Below are positions 24,784-33,038 of a DNA stretch of 64,000 nt, piece by piece. The notes beneath the pieces were generated by a model. That model saw nothing but the letters and a program-made list of their open reading frames with translations, was not told the DNA's origin and did not search any database. Source of the stretch: Parasalinivibrio latis (GTDB lineage: Bacteria; Pseudomonadota; Gammaproteobacteria; Enterobacterales; Vibrionaceae). Each line of letters opens with the position of its first letter. Position 1 is the first letter of the stretch. The position numbers and the translations under genes are program-made. The stretch lies in the NCBI RefSeq assembly GCF_036825535.1, contig NZ_CP098812.1, positions 1,860,001 to 1,924,000 on the forward strand, written 5' to 3'.

Positions 24784-25686
24784 TCACGTGAAGTAATAGT
24801 GCATTTCAAGATAACGGTTCCGGATGTGTTCAATCAGTGCCCTGATTTTCATTGGAGGCTGGCGTGTAAATGGGTAAACCGCATAAATGCCCAGCTTTTT
24901 CCCAACCTGCTCGGGGAATAAGTCAAGTAACTTCCCCTCTGTTAAGTCGTGATAAACAAGACACTTAGGGACATAAGCTAAACCGTGCCCCGCAAGTACT
25001 GCTTTTCTCAATGCAGCGGCATTATCTGTAGAGAAGCTGCCTGTTACATGTACGGTGTAGTTCTTATCGGATCTGAACTCCCACTCGGAAGCCCCTGTTA
25101 TTTGGTAGGCGTACTGCAAACAGTTATGGTGCATTAGGTCTGTTGGTGTCTGGGGAATGCCAAATTTTCGAATATATGCCGGCGCAGCACAAATAAGCCA
25201 TTGTGAATCAATAATATGACGTGCAATCAATGTGGAGTCTTCGAGATAGCCAGTACGGATAACGAGATCAAATCCCTCTGCTACCGGGTCTACAAAACGG
25301 TTTTCCAATGACATCTCAACGGTAAGTCCCGGGTTGTTGATGCAGAATTCAGCGACTGTTTCTGCCAGCAGCAGCTCTCCGGAAATGGTAGGTACCGACA
25401 TTTTAATATGCCCGCTAATCTTATCGCCGAAGCCAGACACTGAGTTAACGGCGTCCTGGGTAGCCTGCTTCACATTTTTCGCACCCTGATAAAGCTCTTT
25501 TCCTGCTTCAGTTAGCGTCAGCCTTCGTGTTGTTCTATAGAGCAACTGGATACCCAGCTCTTCTTCCAGCCGGTTAAGTCGCTTACTAACTACCGAATTT
25601 GTCAGGGAATTCAGCTCTGCTGCTTTACTGAAGGAGCCAGTTTCTACTATCTGGGCAAACAGAATGAGGTCATCAGAACGAGCCAT
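24784..25686 (-). CDS. LysR family transcriptional regulator
   Basis: A 300-residue LysR-type regulator. The N-terminal winged helix-turn-helix (GSFSKAAELNSLTNSVVSKR, then RLEEELGIQLLYRTTRRLTL) is followed by a substrate-binding domain containing FDLVIRTGYLEDSTLI. The TNSVVSKR recognition helix and RTTRRLTLTEAG resemble the CrgA/AaeR-like subgroup. It is divergent from lldE across 250 bases, the classic arrangement for a LysR protein controlling the neighbouring operon, so lactate utilisation is its likely target. The effector is unknown. Confidence 0.9.
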   Translation of the reverse strand: MARSDDLILFAQIVETGSFSKAAELNSLTNSVVSKRLNRLEEELGIQLLYRTTRRLTLTEAGKELYQGAKNVKQATQDAVNSVSGFGDKISGHIKMSVPTISGELLLAETVAEFCINNPGLTVEMSLENRFVDPVAEGFDLVIRTGYLEDSTLIARHIIDSQWLICAAPAYIRKFGIPQTPTDLMHHNCLQYAYQITGASEWEFRSDKNYTVHVTGSFSTDNAAALRKAVLAGHGLAYVPKCLVYHDLTEGKLLDLFPEQVGKKLGIYAVYPFTRQPPMKIRALIEHIRNRYLEMHYYFT

Positions 25687-25939
25687 ATTATGCCATTTAG
25701 GGAATCAATATTTTTCATTATTTCCATATATCAAAAAAAAGGAAACAAGTATCGTCACAAACCGCTAAAACTATTATCTGACCGTCAGTTTTATGTGAAA
25801 AATGAATGACGGTTCAACATCATAAAAAGAAAAGCGCACAAAATTGAAGCCGGGATCCAATTCCAGTATTCATATATGGGTATAACGCCAATAATTTCCG
25901 GGACACCCTGCCCTGGTGAGCAATGAAAAAGAGGTTACG
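25687..25939. promoter_or_regulatory. Divergent promoter region, lysR / lldE
   Basis: An AT-rich 253-base spacer between divergent genes that must hold both promoters and any LysR sites. GACCGTCAG and a nearby GACGGTTCA form an imperfect inverted pair around 25780-25815, a loose candidate operator. No convincing -35/-10 pair can be singled out by eye. Confidence 0.4.
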
Positions 25940-26701
25940 ATGGACGAAATCAGGATCTATCCACCAAAGCCCGACACGGTCTATTTTTACGCAACATGCC
26001 TGGTCGATATGTTTGACCCGCAGGCGGGCCTTGATGGGATTTCCCTGTTGGAGGACATGGGCATCAACGTCGTCTTCGTTGAAAAGCAGACTTGTTGTGG
26101 TCAACCTGCCTACACTTCTGGCTATGATGAAGAAGCGACATCAGTCGCACTCAGCCAAATCGCCCTATTTCCTGAAAAATGGCCTGTCATTGTGTTATCC
26201 GGCTCTTGTGGCGGGATGATGCACCACCATTACCGCCGTCTTTTCAAAGGTCATGAAAAAGAAACCGAAGTAAACAGCTTCTGCGACCGGGTTTTTGAGC
26301 TGACAGAGTTTCTTGTCAATGTATGCAGGGTAAAGCTGGAAGACAAAGGAAACCCAACCTCAGTGGTAATGCACACCTCTTGTGCTGCGCGACGTGAAAT
26401 GAACGTGCATAAAACAGCCGGTGCCTTATTGGACCAACTGGACAATGTTGAAGTTCGCACCCAGGAATATGAAAGTGAATGTTGCGGGTTTGGGGGCACC
26501 TTTGCTGTTCGCCACCCCAACATCAGCCAGGCGATGGTAGAGGATAAAACCCAACACATTTGTGCAACTAACGCCGAGCATTTTGTCAGTGCCGACTGGG
26601 GATGCATGTTGAACATCAACGGAGCACTGGACTACCAGGGCAAATCCCTGAAAGGCCGGCACCTCGCCAGTTTCCTTCTCGAACGGACAAGAGGTAAGTA
26701 A
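25940..26701 (+). CDS. lldE: L-lactate utilisation protein LldE/LutA
   Basis: A 253-residue cytosolic protein with two CCG domains. Cysteine clusters are seen in KQTCCGQPAYTSG, HTSCAARREM and ESECCGFGGTFAVRHP, the last being the hallmark of LutA/LldE and related subunits. With LldF and LldG it forms the L-lactate dehydrogenase complex that oxidises lactate to pyruvate. The ATG at 25940 follows AAGAGG; the frame is open from 25916. Three bases separate its stop from lldF. Confidence 0.93.
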   Translation: MDEIRIYPPKPDTVYFYATCLVDMFDPQAGLDGISLLEDMGINVVFVEKQTCCGQPAYTSGYDEEATSVALSQIALFPEKWPVIVLSGSCGGMMHHHYRRLFKGHEKETEVNSFCDRVFELTEFLVNVCRVKLEDKGNPTSVVMHTSCAARREMNVHKTAGALLDQLDNVEVRTQEYESECCGFGGTFAVRHPNISQAMVEDKTQHICATNAEHFVSADWGCMLNINGALDYQGKSLKGRHLASFLLERTRGK

Positions 26702-26703
26702 GG

Positions 26704-28137
26704 ATGACCCATACTGTACCGCAGCATTTTCACGAACAGGCCAGGCAAGCTCTTGGCGACAAGCAACTTCGCCAAAATTTTCGTGGCGCGATGGATTATC
26801 TCAGAGACAAGCGCCGCGCGGCTTTCCCGGATCCAAACGAAGAAAAAGCCATTCGCGACAAGGCGGAAGCTATCCGCCAACGATGCCTTAGCAAGCTCCC
26901 GGATTTGCTTGAACAATTGGAATCGAATTGTACCCGCAACGGTATTCAGGTTCACTGGGCAGAGACAGCAGAAGAAGCTAACGCCATTTTTGCAGGCATT
27001 GCCGCACGTCATAACGCAAAAGTGATGGTTAAAGGCAAATCCATGGTCAGTGAAGAAATTGAGCTGAACCATGTGATGGCAAAACATGGAATTGAGTGCC
27101 TTGAAAGCGATATGGGTGAGTATATTGTCCAACTTGATGGCGACCGCCCTTCCCATATCATCATGCCGGCAATCCACAAAAACAAACAGGAAGTGAGCGA
27201 CACGTTTGAAGCCAACCTGTCCGATTTCACGCCAACTGTCGATGTCGATTCACTGATTCAAACTGGCCGTCGCGAACTACGCCGTAAATTCCGCGATGCG
27301 GACATCGGTGTTTCAGGCGTTAACTTTGCTGTTGCCGAAACAGGGACACTCTGCCTGGTAGAAAATGAAGGCAACGGACGTATGTGTACCACTGTACCCG
27401 ACGTTCATATTGCCATCACCGGGATAGAAAAAGTCGTCGAGTTCCTTGCAGACATTCCACCGCTCTACAGTGCCCTCACCCGCTCAGCTACCGGACAGGC
27501 AATCTCCACATACTTCAATATGATTTCATCACCGCGCAGGGAAGGTGAACTGGATGGACCGAAAGAAGTCCACCTGGTATTACTGGACAACGGCCGCTCA
27601 CAGGCATACCGCGATGAGGAAACCCGGAAAACACTGCAATGTATCCGCTGTGGTGCCTGTATGAACCATTGCCCGGTGTACACCCGGATTGGAGGCCATG
27701 CATACGGTACGGTCTACCCTGGTCCTATAGGAAAAATTATCTCACCCCACCTGATGGGTATGGAAAACACCAAGGAACTGGTAACAGCGTCCAGCCTCTG
27801 TGGTGCCTGTGGTGAAGTGTGCCCTGTTCGTATCCCTATTCCAGAAATGTTGTTACGCCTTCGGTATGAAGCCAAACACGAGCCCAAACCAGGGAACCAG
27901 CCCATTGATGGCCAGGGTGTAGGTAAAAAACCGGCAGAAACACTGGCAATGAAAAGCTTTGCCTTTGCCGCCACCCACCCATCGCTTTATCACAGCGGTA
28001 CGGCTGTAGCTACGGCACTTCGCGGGATGATGCCTAAACACATTGGTGCCTGGACTCAATGTCGTACAGCGCCAAAACCTGCAGCAAAAACACTCCACGC
28101 CCTTATGAAGGAACGCAAAAAAGGAGGCCAAAAATGA
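26704..28137 (+). CDS. lldF: L-lactate utilisation iron-sulphur protein LldF/LutB
   Basis: A 477-residue protein with an N-terminal LUD domain (KGKSMVSEEIELNHVM and AVAETGTLCLVENEGNGRM) and two ferredoxin-type 4Fe-4S motifs near the C-terminus, CIRCGACMNHCPVY and CGACGEVCPVRIPI. It is the electron-transfer subunit of the LldEFG complex. Its stop overlaps the lldG start by four bases. Confidence 0.94.
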   Translation: MTHTVPQHFHEQARQALGDKQLRQNFRGAMDYLRDKRRAAFPDPNEEKAIRDKAEAIRQRCLSKLPDLLEQLESNCTRNGIQVHWAETAEEANAIFAGIAARHNAKVMVKGKSMVSEEIELNHVMAKHGIECLESDMGEYIVQLDGDRPSHIIMPAIHKNKQEVSDTFEANLSDFTPTVDVDSLIQTGRRELRRKFRDADIGVSGVNFAVAETGTLCLVENEGNGRMCTTVPDVHIAITGIEKVVEFLADIPPLYSALTRSATGQAISTYFNMISSPRREGELDGPKEVHLVLLDNGRSQAYRDEETRKTLQCIRCGACMNHCPVYTRIGGHAYGTVYPGPIGKIISPHLMGMENTKELVTASSLCGACGEVCPVRIPIPEMLLRLRYEAKHEPKPGNQPIDGQGVGKKPAETLAMKSFAFAATHPSLYHSGTAVATALRGMMPKHIGAWTQCRTAPKPAAKTLHALMKERKKGGQK

Positions 28138-28784
28138 GTTCAGCCAAAAACAACATCTTGGGCCGCCTTCGCAGTGCCACAACGGTTGGCAAACCCTATG
28201 AGTCCCAGGCCTACACCCCGTGGCAATCTAACGATGCCGATACCCGTTTCCAGCGTTTTTCTGATTGCCTGACGGCCAGCCATGCCGAAGTGATCTTATG
28301 CAGCAATGACGAGTTGGCAAATGTCATTAACGGCGTACTTGAAGATAAATCGGTTAAACGCGTTGCAACAGGTACGGGTGGCGAGCATCTGGAAACCATC
28401 AACGAAGGGATTGCCGAACGAGATCACATCCCTTTCGAAGAAGAAATCGGACAGTGGAAACATTCCCTTTTTGAAAATGTTGATGCCGGGATTACCGGCA
28501 CAGTAGGTGGACTGGCTGAAACCGGTGCTCTCGTTTTGTGGCCTTCCACCGAAGAGCCGCGCACACTGTCACTTATCCCGCCTCTTCACATTGCAATTGT
28601 AAAAAAATCCGGCATTGTGAGTAACTTCCCTGAACTTATGTCTAAAAATCAGTGGAATAAGGGAATGCCTACGAATGCAGTTTTGATCTCAGGTCCGTCC
28701 AAGACAGCAGATATCCAACAAACGTTGGCCTATGGAGCCCACGGCCCCAGCCAATTGGTTGTGGTCGTTTTACAGGATAGATAA
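28134..28784 (+). CDS. lldG: L-lactate utilisation protein LldG/LutC
   Basis: A 216-residue LUD-domain protein; the motifs ITGTVGGLAETGALVL and AYGAHGPSQLVVVVL are typical of LutC/LldG. The ATG at 28134 sits in an ATGA overlap with lldF and follows a strong AAAGGAGG ribosome site. It is the third component of the lactate-oxidising complex. Confidence 0.93.
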   Translation: MSSAKNNILGRLRSATTVGKPYESQAYTPWQSNDADTRFQRFSDCLTASHAEVILCSNDELANVINGVLEDKSVKRVATGTGGEHLETINEGIAERDHIPFEEEIGQWKHSLFENVDAGITGTVGGLAETGALVLWPSTEEPRTLSLIPPLHIAIVKKSGIVSNFPELMSKNQWNKGMPTNAVLISGPSKTADIQQTLAYGAHGPSQLVVVVLQDR

Positions 28785-28829
28785 GGCCTCTTGGTTCATT
28801 TGATACAACAATAAAAAGTCTGCCCGCTT

Positions 28830-31649
28830 ATGGAAAAGAATTACGCGTTGCTGGAAGCAACACTCGCAGAAAAGATCGACAGCAGCCGGATCATCACAGA
28901 TGAACCACGTCGGCTAGCCTATGGCACGGATGCCAGTTTCTATCGTCTCATCCCTCAAATAGTTCTTCGACTGAAAGACCTGGACGAAGTCATTTTTGCC
29001 ACTAAGAGTTGTCGCGATCTTGGTATTCCCTTTACCTACCGTGCAGCTGGGACCAGCCTGTCCGGGCAGGCCGTATCGGACTCAGTATTAATTGCCCTGA
29101 CCGATGACTGGCGACACCATGAAGTGCTTAATAATGGCGAAAAAATCCGTCTCCTTCCCGGGGTAATTGGCGCAGATGCCAACCGCTATCTAGCTCCCTA
29201 CCAACGTAAAATTGGCCCCGACCCTGCTTCTATCAACACCTGTAAAATCGGCGGGATTGCAGCCAACAACGCCAGTGGTATGTGCTGCGGAACTGCACAG
29301 AATTCATACCATACTGTCGAGCATATGACGGTTTTGTTTGCAGATGGTACGTTGCTTGATACAAAAGACGATCAGAACGTGACAGCGTTTAAAAAAACAC
29401 GGCAGGATCTGGTCGAAGGAATCCAACGCCTTCATAACGAGATTGCGAATAACGTTGCCCTTGCAGACAGGATCCGGCACAAATACCGGCTTAAAAATAC
29501 TACCGGTTATGCATTGAATGCATTGGTAGACTTTCACGACCCGATAGAGATTATCAAACATCTTATGATCGGTTCGGAAGGTACACTCGGTTTCATTGCT
29601 GACATCACGTATAACACCGTTATAGAACACCCTTACAAAGCGACGACGCTGGTTGTATTCCCTGATGCAAACACGGCCAGCCTTGCAGTCACTGCACTTT
29701 CTTCACAACCGGTCGCTGCTGTTGAAATGATGGATGGGCGAGCGTTAAAGTCCGTCGCAGACAAACCGGGAATGCCGGCCTTCATAAAAAACCTTTCGCT
29801 TGAACACACAGCTCTGTTAATTGAAACCCGAGCAACTGAACAATCAGAACTGATTTCCAATATTGAACTCGTCACACAAACCCTGCAGGGATTTGCTATC
29901 AGTGAGTTTATTCCTTTCACGGAAGATCCAGGCCTTGTTGCGTCGCTGTGGGGGATCCGCAAGGGGTTGTTCCCTGCTGTTGGTGCCGTCAGGGAAACGG
30001 GCACTACCGTCATTATCGAAGATGTCGCTTTCCCAGTAGAAGCCCTTGCTGAAGGGGTGAAAGCCCTTCACGAACTTTTTGACAGGTACAGCTACCATGA
30101 AGCCATCATTTTTGGCCATGCCCTTGAAGGAAACCTGCACTTTGTATTCACTCAGGGCTTTGACTCTGAGTCTGAAATAAAACGCTACGGCGCGTTTATG
30201 GACGAAATTGCTGAGCTGGTTGCAGTAAGGTTCGGAGGGTCGCTCAAGGCCGAACATGGCACTGGCCGTAATATGGCCCCTTACGTTGAACTCGAATGGG
30301 GTCATGAAGGCTACGCACTGATGCAGGCGATTAAAAAACTGTTTGACCCAGAAGGCCTGTTGAACCCTGGGGTCATTATCAATGATAACCCTGATGCCCA
30401 TATCTCAAACCTGAAACCGATGCCCGCAGCTGACGCCCTTGTAGACCGGTGCATTGAATGCGGATTTTGCGAACCTGTTTGTCCATCACGTACCCTGACA
30501 TTGAGTCCCAGACAACGCATTGTGCTATATAGGGAAATTCAGCGAAGGGAAACTGCCGGAGAAAAAGTCGCCAAATCAGAACTTGAAAAGGTCTTTGAGT
30601 ACCAGGGACTTGATACCTGTGCGGCGACCGGACTCTGCGCAGACCGATGCCCCGTTGGCATCAATACCGGCGATTTGGTTAAAAAGCTCAGAACAGCCAA
30701 ATACCGAAAACATGAACCTATTGCGGCATGGACTGCCAACCACTTTGCAGGTACGAGCAGCCTGGTTAAAGTTGGCTTACGGGCCAACAAACTATCCACC
30801 AGCATTTTAGGCCCAGGAGTGATGTCAGGATTAACTGACAAGATAAGAAAACTATCCAATGGTAAGAGCCCTGTCTGGCTTGCTGAAATACCCGTGGCAA
30901 ACCATCACAGCCTAAAACATGAAATTTATGGTCAGCCGGACAATCCGAAAAAAGTCGTTTATTTCCCATCTTGCGCATCCAGGACAATGGGCCAGCAGAA
31001 TGATAATCCCGACAAACGAAGCCTTACAGAAGTGACAATGTCACTATTAGCCAAGGCCGGGTATACAGTCATTATTCCCAAAAGCCTCGAATCGCAGTGT
31101 TGTGGTATGCCTTACGAAAGCAAAGGGATGAATGATATTGCCAAGCAAAAAAGCAGTGAGCTTGAGAGTGTGCTTTGGGAAGCGAGTGAAGAAGGCATAC
31201 TTCCGGTTTTAATGGACACGAGTCCCTGCACCAAGCGAACACTTGAAAATACCTCATTGCCCCTCTCCATCTTTGAACCGTCGGGTTTTGTCAGTGAATA
31301 TCTCTTACATGAGCTGAAACTGTCCCCCCTGGACGAAACAGTCATGCTTCATGTTACCTGCAGTTCACGAAGAATGGGCCTGGAGGCCAACATGATAAAT
31401 CTCGCCAAGGCATGCGCACGAGATGTGATTGTTCCGGAACACATCCAGTGTTGTGGATGGGCGGGAGATAAAGGGTTTACGACGCCTGAATTGAACCAGG
31501 CAGCCACATCTGCGCTCAAGGAGCAGGTTCCTAACGGATGTCGCCGCGGTTTCAGTAACAGCCGTACGTGTGAAATTGGCCTGTCTCATCATAGTGGAAT
31601 CCCCTACCAGTCAATTCTCTATCTGGTTGACGAAGCTTCATCCAATTAA
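28830..31649 (+). CDS. dld-II: FAD-linked dehydrogenase with Fe-S and CCG domains (Dld-II type D-lactate dehydrogenase)
   Basis: A 939-residue fused flavoprotein. An N-terminal FAD-binding domain (RAAGTSLSGQAVSD, GGIAANNASGMCCG, GSEGTLGFIADITY) is followed by an FAD-oxidase C-terminal domain (GHALEGNLHFVF, AEHGTGRNMAPYVELEWG), two 4Fe-4S motifs (CIECGFCEPVCPSR, CAATGLCADRCPVG) and a CCG region (ESQCCGMPY, EHIQCCGWAGDKG). This is the architecture of Shewanella Dld-II and of YdiJ. Location 45 bases after lldG favours D-lactate as substrate, giving the operon both lactate isomers. No lactate permease gene is next to it, unlike the Shewanella cluster as I recall it. Confidence 0.88.
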   Translation: MEKNYALLEATLAEKIDSSRIITDEPRRLAYGTDASFYRLIPQIVLRLKDLDEVIFATKSCRDLGIPFTYRAAGTSLSGQAVSDSVLIALTDDWRHHEVLNNGEKIRLLPGVIGADANRYLAPYQRKIGPDPASINTCKIGGIAANNASGMCCGTAQNSYHTVEHMTVLFADGTLLDTKDDQNVTAFKKTRQDLVEGIQRLHNEIANNVALADRIRHKYRLKNTTGYALNALVDFHDPIEIIKHLMIGSEGTLGFIADITYNTVIEHPYKATTLVVFPDANTASLAVTALSSQPVAAVEMMDGRALKSVADKPGMPAFIKNLSLEHTALLIETRATEQSELISNIELVTQTLQGFAISEFIPFTEDPGLVASLWGIRKGLFPAVGAVRETGTTVIIEDVAFPVEALAEGVKALHELFDRYSYHEAIIFGHALEGNLHFVFTQGFDSESEIKRYGAFMDEIAELVAVRFGGSLKAEHGTGRNMAPYVELEWGHEGYALMQAIKKLFDPEGLLNPGVIINDNPDAHISNLKPMPAADALVDRCIECGFCEPVCPSRTLTLSPRQRIVLYREIQRRETAGEKVAKSELEKVFEYQGLDTCAATGLCADRCPVGINTGDLVKKLRTAKYRKHEPIAAWTANHFAGTSSLVKVGLRANKLSTSILGPGVMSGLTDKIRKLSNGKSPVWLAEIPVANHHSLKHEIYGQPDNPKKVVYFPSCASRTMGQQNDNPDKRSLTEVTMSLLAKAGYTVIIPKSLESQCCGMPYESKGMNDIAKQKSSELESVLWEASEEGILPVLMDTSPCTKRTLENTSLPLSIFEPSGFVSEYLLHELKLSPLDETVMLHVTCSSRRMGLEANMINLAKACARDVIVPEHIQCCGWAGDKGFTTPELNQAATSALKEQVPNGCRRGFSNSRTCEIGLSHHSGIPYQSILYLVDEASSN

Positions 31650-31657
31650 CGTAAAGG

Positions 31658-31690
31658 CCTTCCGGGTATAACCCCCCGGAAGGCTCTATT
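31658..31690 (+). terminator. Hairpin after dld-II
   Basis: CCTTCCGGG pairs with CCCGGAAGG around TATAACCC, followed by CTCTATTAAATT. The stem is strong but the T-tract is weak; it probably ends the lactate operon. Confidence 0.6.
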
Positions 31691-31726
31691 AAATTCATGT
31701 GGTACAAACACCAAACTTTCCCATTT

Positions 31727-31744
31727 CTGTTCTCAATATGAAAT
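31727..31744 (+). promoter_or_regulatory. Candidate SypG enhancer upstream of sypA
   Basis: CTGTTCTCAATATGAAAT, 83 bases upstream of the sigma-54 site. The TTCTCA-N3-TG core agrees with the SypG enhancer described for Vibrio fischeri as I recall it, and the CATTYCTGTTCTCAA block recurs upstream of sypP at 59476-59490. Confidence 0.6.
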
Positions 31745-31816
31745 AACGAGTTTGTTTCACTCTCCATTTATCTCCCATTAAGGCCCTCTGACCCGAAAAT
31801 CCACTAGTTTCATATA

Positions 31817-31835
31817 TTGGTATAGTTCATGCATT
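31817..31835 (+). promoter_or_regulatory. Sigma-54 promoter of sypA
   Basis: TTGGTATAGTTCATGCATT: GG and GC separated by exactly ten bases, with TGCA at the -12 element. Transcription would start near 31844, which rules out the in-frame ATG at 31829 as the sypA start. Confidence 0.72.
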
Positions 31836-31870
31836 GTTCAGGAAAACAGACAGTGCATATGGAGCGTACC

Positions 31871-32188
31871 ATGCAATTCGAATGCTTAGAGCTTACCGAC
31901 AACGAAGTGACTGTCATTGTCCAGGGAGACATGGATGCGTTGGGATGTAAAGGCATACAGCCCCTGATAGACGATGTTATTACGATGAAAGACCAAAACA
32001 CCGTTGTGGTCGATATGGCCCAGGTCGGGTTTCTCGATTCATCGGGTATAGGCGCTATCGTCTACCTTTACAAACGCTTAAGGGAAAGGGATAGAGAAAT
32101 GGCTCTGAAAAATGTTCAGGGGCAGCCACTTGAATTGATGCAATTGCTCCGAATAAGCAATGCCATCCCGGTCAATCCATCTCATTAA
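31871..32188 (+). CDS. sypA: STAS-domain anti-sigma factor antagonist-like protein SypA
   Basis: A 105-residue single STAS domain. The phosphorylatable serine lies in FLDSSGIGAIVYLYK (S57 or S58). In V. fischeri SypA is the output switch of biofilm formation and is phosphorylated and dephosphorylated by SypE, encoded four genes downstream here. The ATG at 31871 is chosen over in-frame ATGs at 31829 and 31859 because GGAG lies seven bases upstream and 31829 falls inside the sigma-54 promoter. First gene of the sypA-H unit. Confidence 0.88.
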   Translation: MQFECLELTDNEVTVIVQGDMDALGCKGIQPLIDDVITMKDQNTVVVDMAQVGFLDSSGIGAIVYLYKRLRERDREMALKNVQGQPLELMQLLRISNAIPVNPSH

Positions 32189-32215
32189 CGTATACACGAA
32201 CCGGAGGATTAGACA

Positions 32216-33037
32216 GTGGCAAGGACGATATGGCTGGTAATCGCAATGTTGATGCTTAACGGGTGTACCATGTGGCCAAAAAAAGGCCAGGGAGGAATGG
32301 CAGAGCACTACCCTGCTGATGCTGTGCCTGTTATGCCTGACCAGCCATTAGGGCCGGAACATGGCTTACGGTTTGAATGGGAGTTGTCGTCCCGCCATCT
32401 GGACGTGCTGGTGCTTGAGGGAGCGAAACTGTGTTTTCCCGCGACAGTGGTCCAAGCAAGGAAAAATCAAAACCGGATTGCCAGGGAGTTACATAGTGGC
32501 CTGAACTTCGATGCGGCGAATGATCTTATAGTCCAACGTAACTTGCTTTCAAGGCTGGAACGCCAGCTTGATTACGTTAAAAGCAGAAACGCCTGTATCG
32601 TCAACCTTCCCAGTGATTCACATAACCCCGGCGAGCTCGCAGCCAAGCTTTTCCAGCTTCTCAATTCAGACAACCAGTTTGCATTTAACTCTCCTGAAAT
32701 AAACCCAAAGTATATGGGGCACTTGGCAGAAGCGGCCCATTTGTTGCGCGAATTGCCGGGCTATGCCCTTCATATCACCGGCCATGCAGATGCTATCGGT
32801 GGTGAGAAACACAACAAGAACCTTGCCTTGAAACGGGCAGAACAAGTTAAACGTTATCTGTTGATATTCGGCTTAGAGAACGCACGCATAACCTTGGCTT
32901 CAGTTGGATCGGAGGATCCATTGTTCGAAGGAAATCAACCGGAGGTCCGGCTTACTAACCGAAGGGTTTCCGTAGAACTGGTAGAAACTTCCCTGACCCC
33001 TATGGGCAGTAACACTCCAGCGGAAGGAGGACATTAG
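32216..33037 (+). CDS. sypB: OmpA-family outer membrane lipoprotein SypB
   Basis: A 273-residue lipoprotein from a GTG start after CCGGAGGATTAGACA. The lipobox is LMLNGC with the acylated cysteine near residue 17. The C-terminal OmpA-like peptidoglycan-binding domain reads HITGHADAIGGEKHNKNLAL and SVGSEDPL, ending NRRVSVELVE. It probably anchors the export apparatus or outer membrane to peptidoglycan. It follows sypA and precedes the SLBB export protein by one base, as in syp loci. Confidence 0.88.
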   Translation: MARTIWLVIAMLMLNGCTMWPKKGQGGMAEHYPADAVPVMPDQPLGPEHGLRFEWELSSRHLDVLVLEGAKLCFPATVVQARKNQNRIARELHSGLNFDAANDLIVQRNLLSRLERQLDYVKSRNACIVNLPSDSHNPGELAAKLFQLLNSDNQFAFNSPEINPKYMGHLAEAAHLLRELPGYALHITGHADAIGGEKHNKNLALKRAEQVKRYLLIFGLENARITLASVGSEDPLFEGNQPEVRLTNRRVSVELVETSLTPMGSNTPAEGGH

Positions 33038-33038
33038 T

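Noticed and set aside
31829..31870. An upstream in-frame ATG giving a longer SypA
   Set aside because: It sits within the sigma-54 promoter before the predicted transcript start; the ATG at 31871 has a proper ribosome site and fits the STAS domain.
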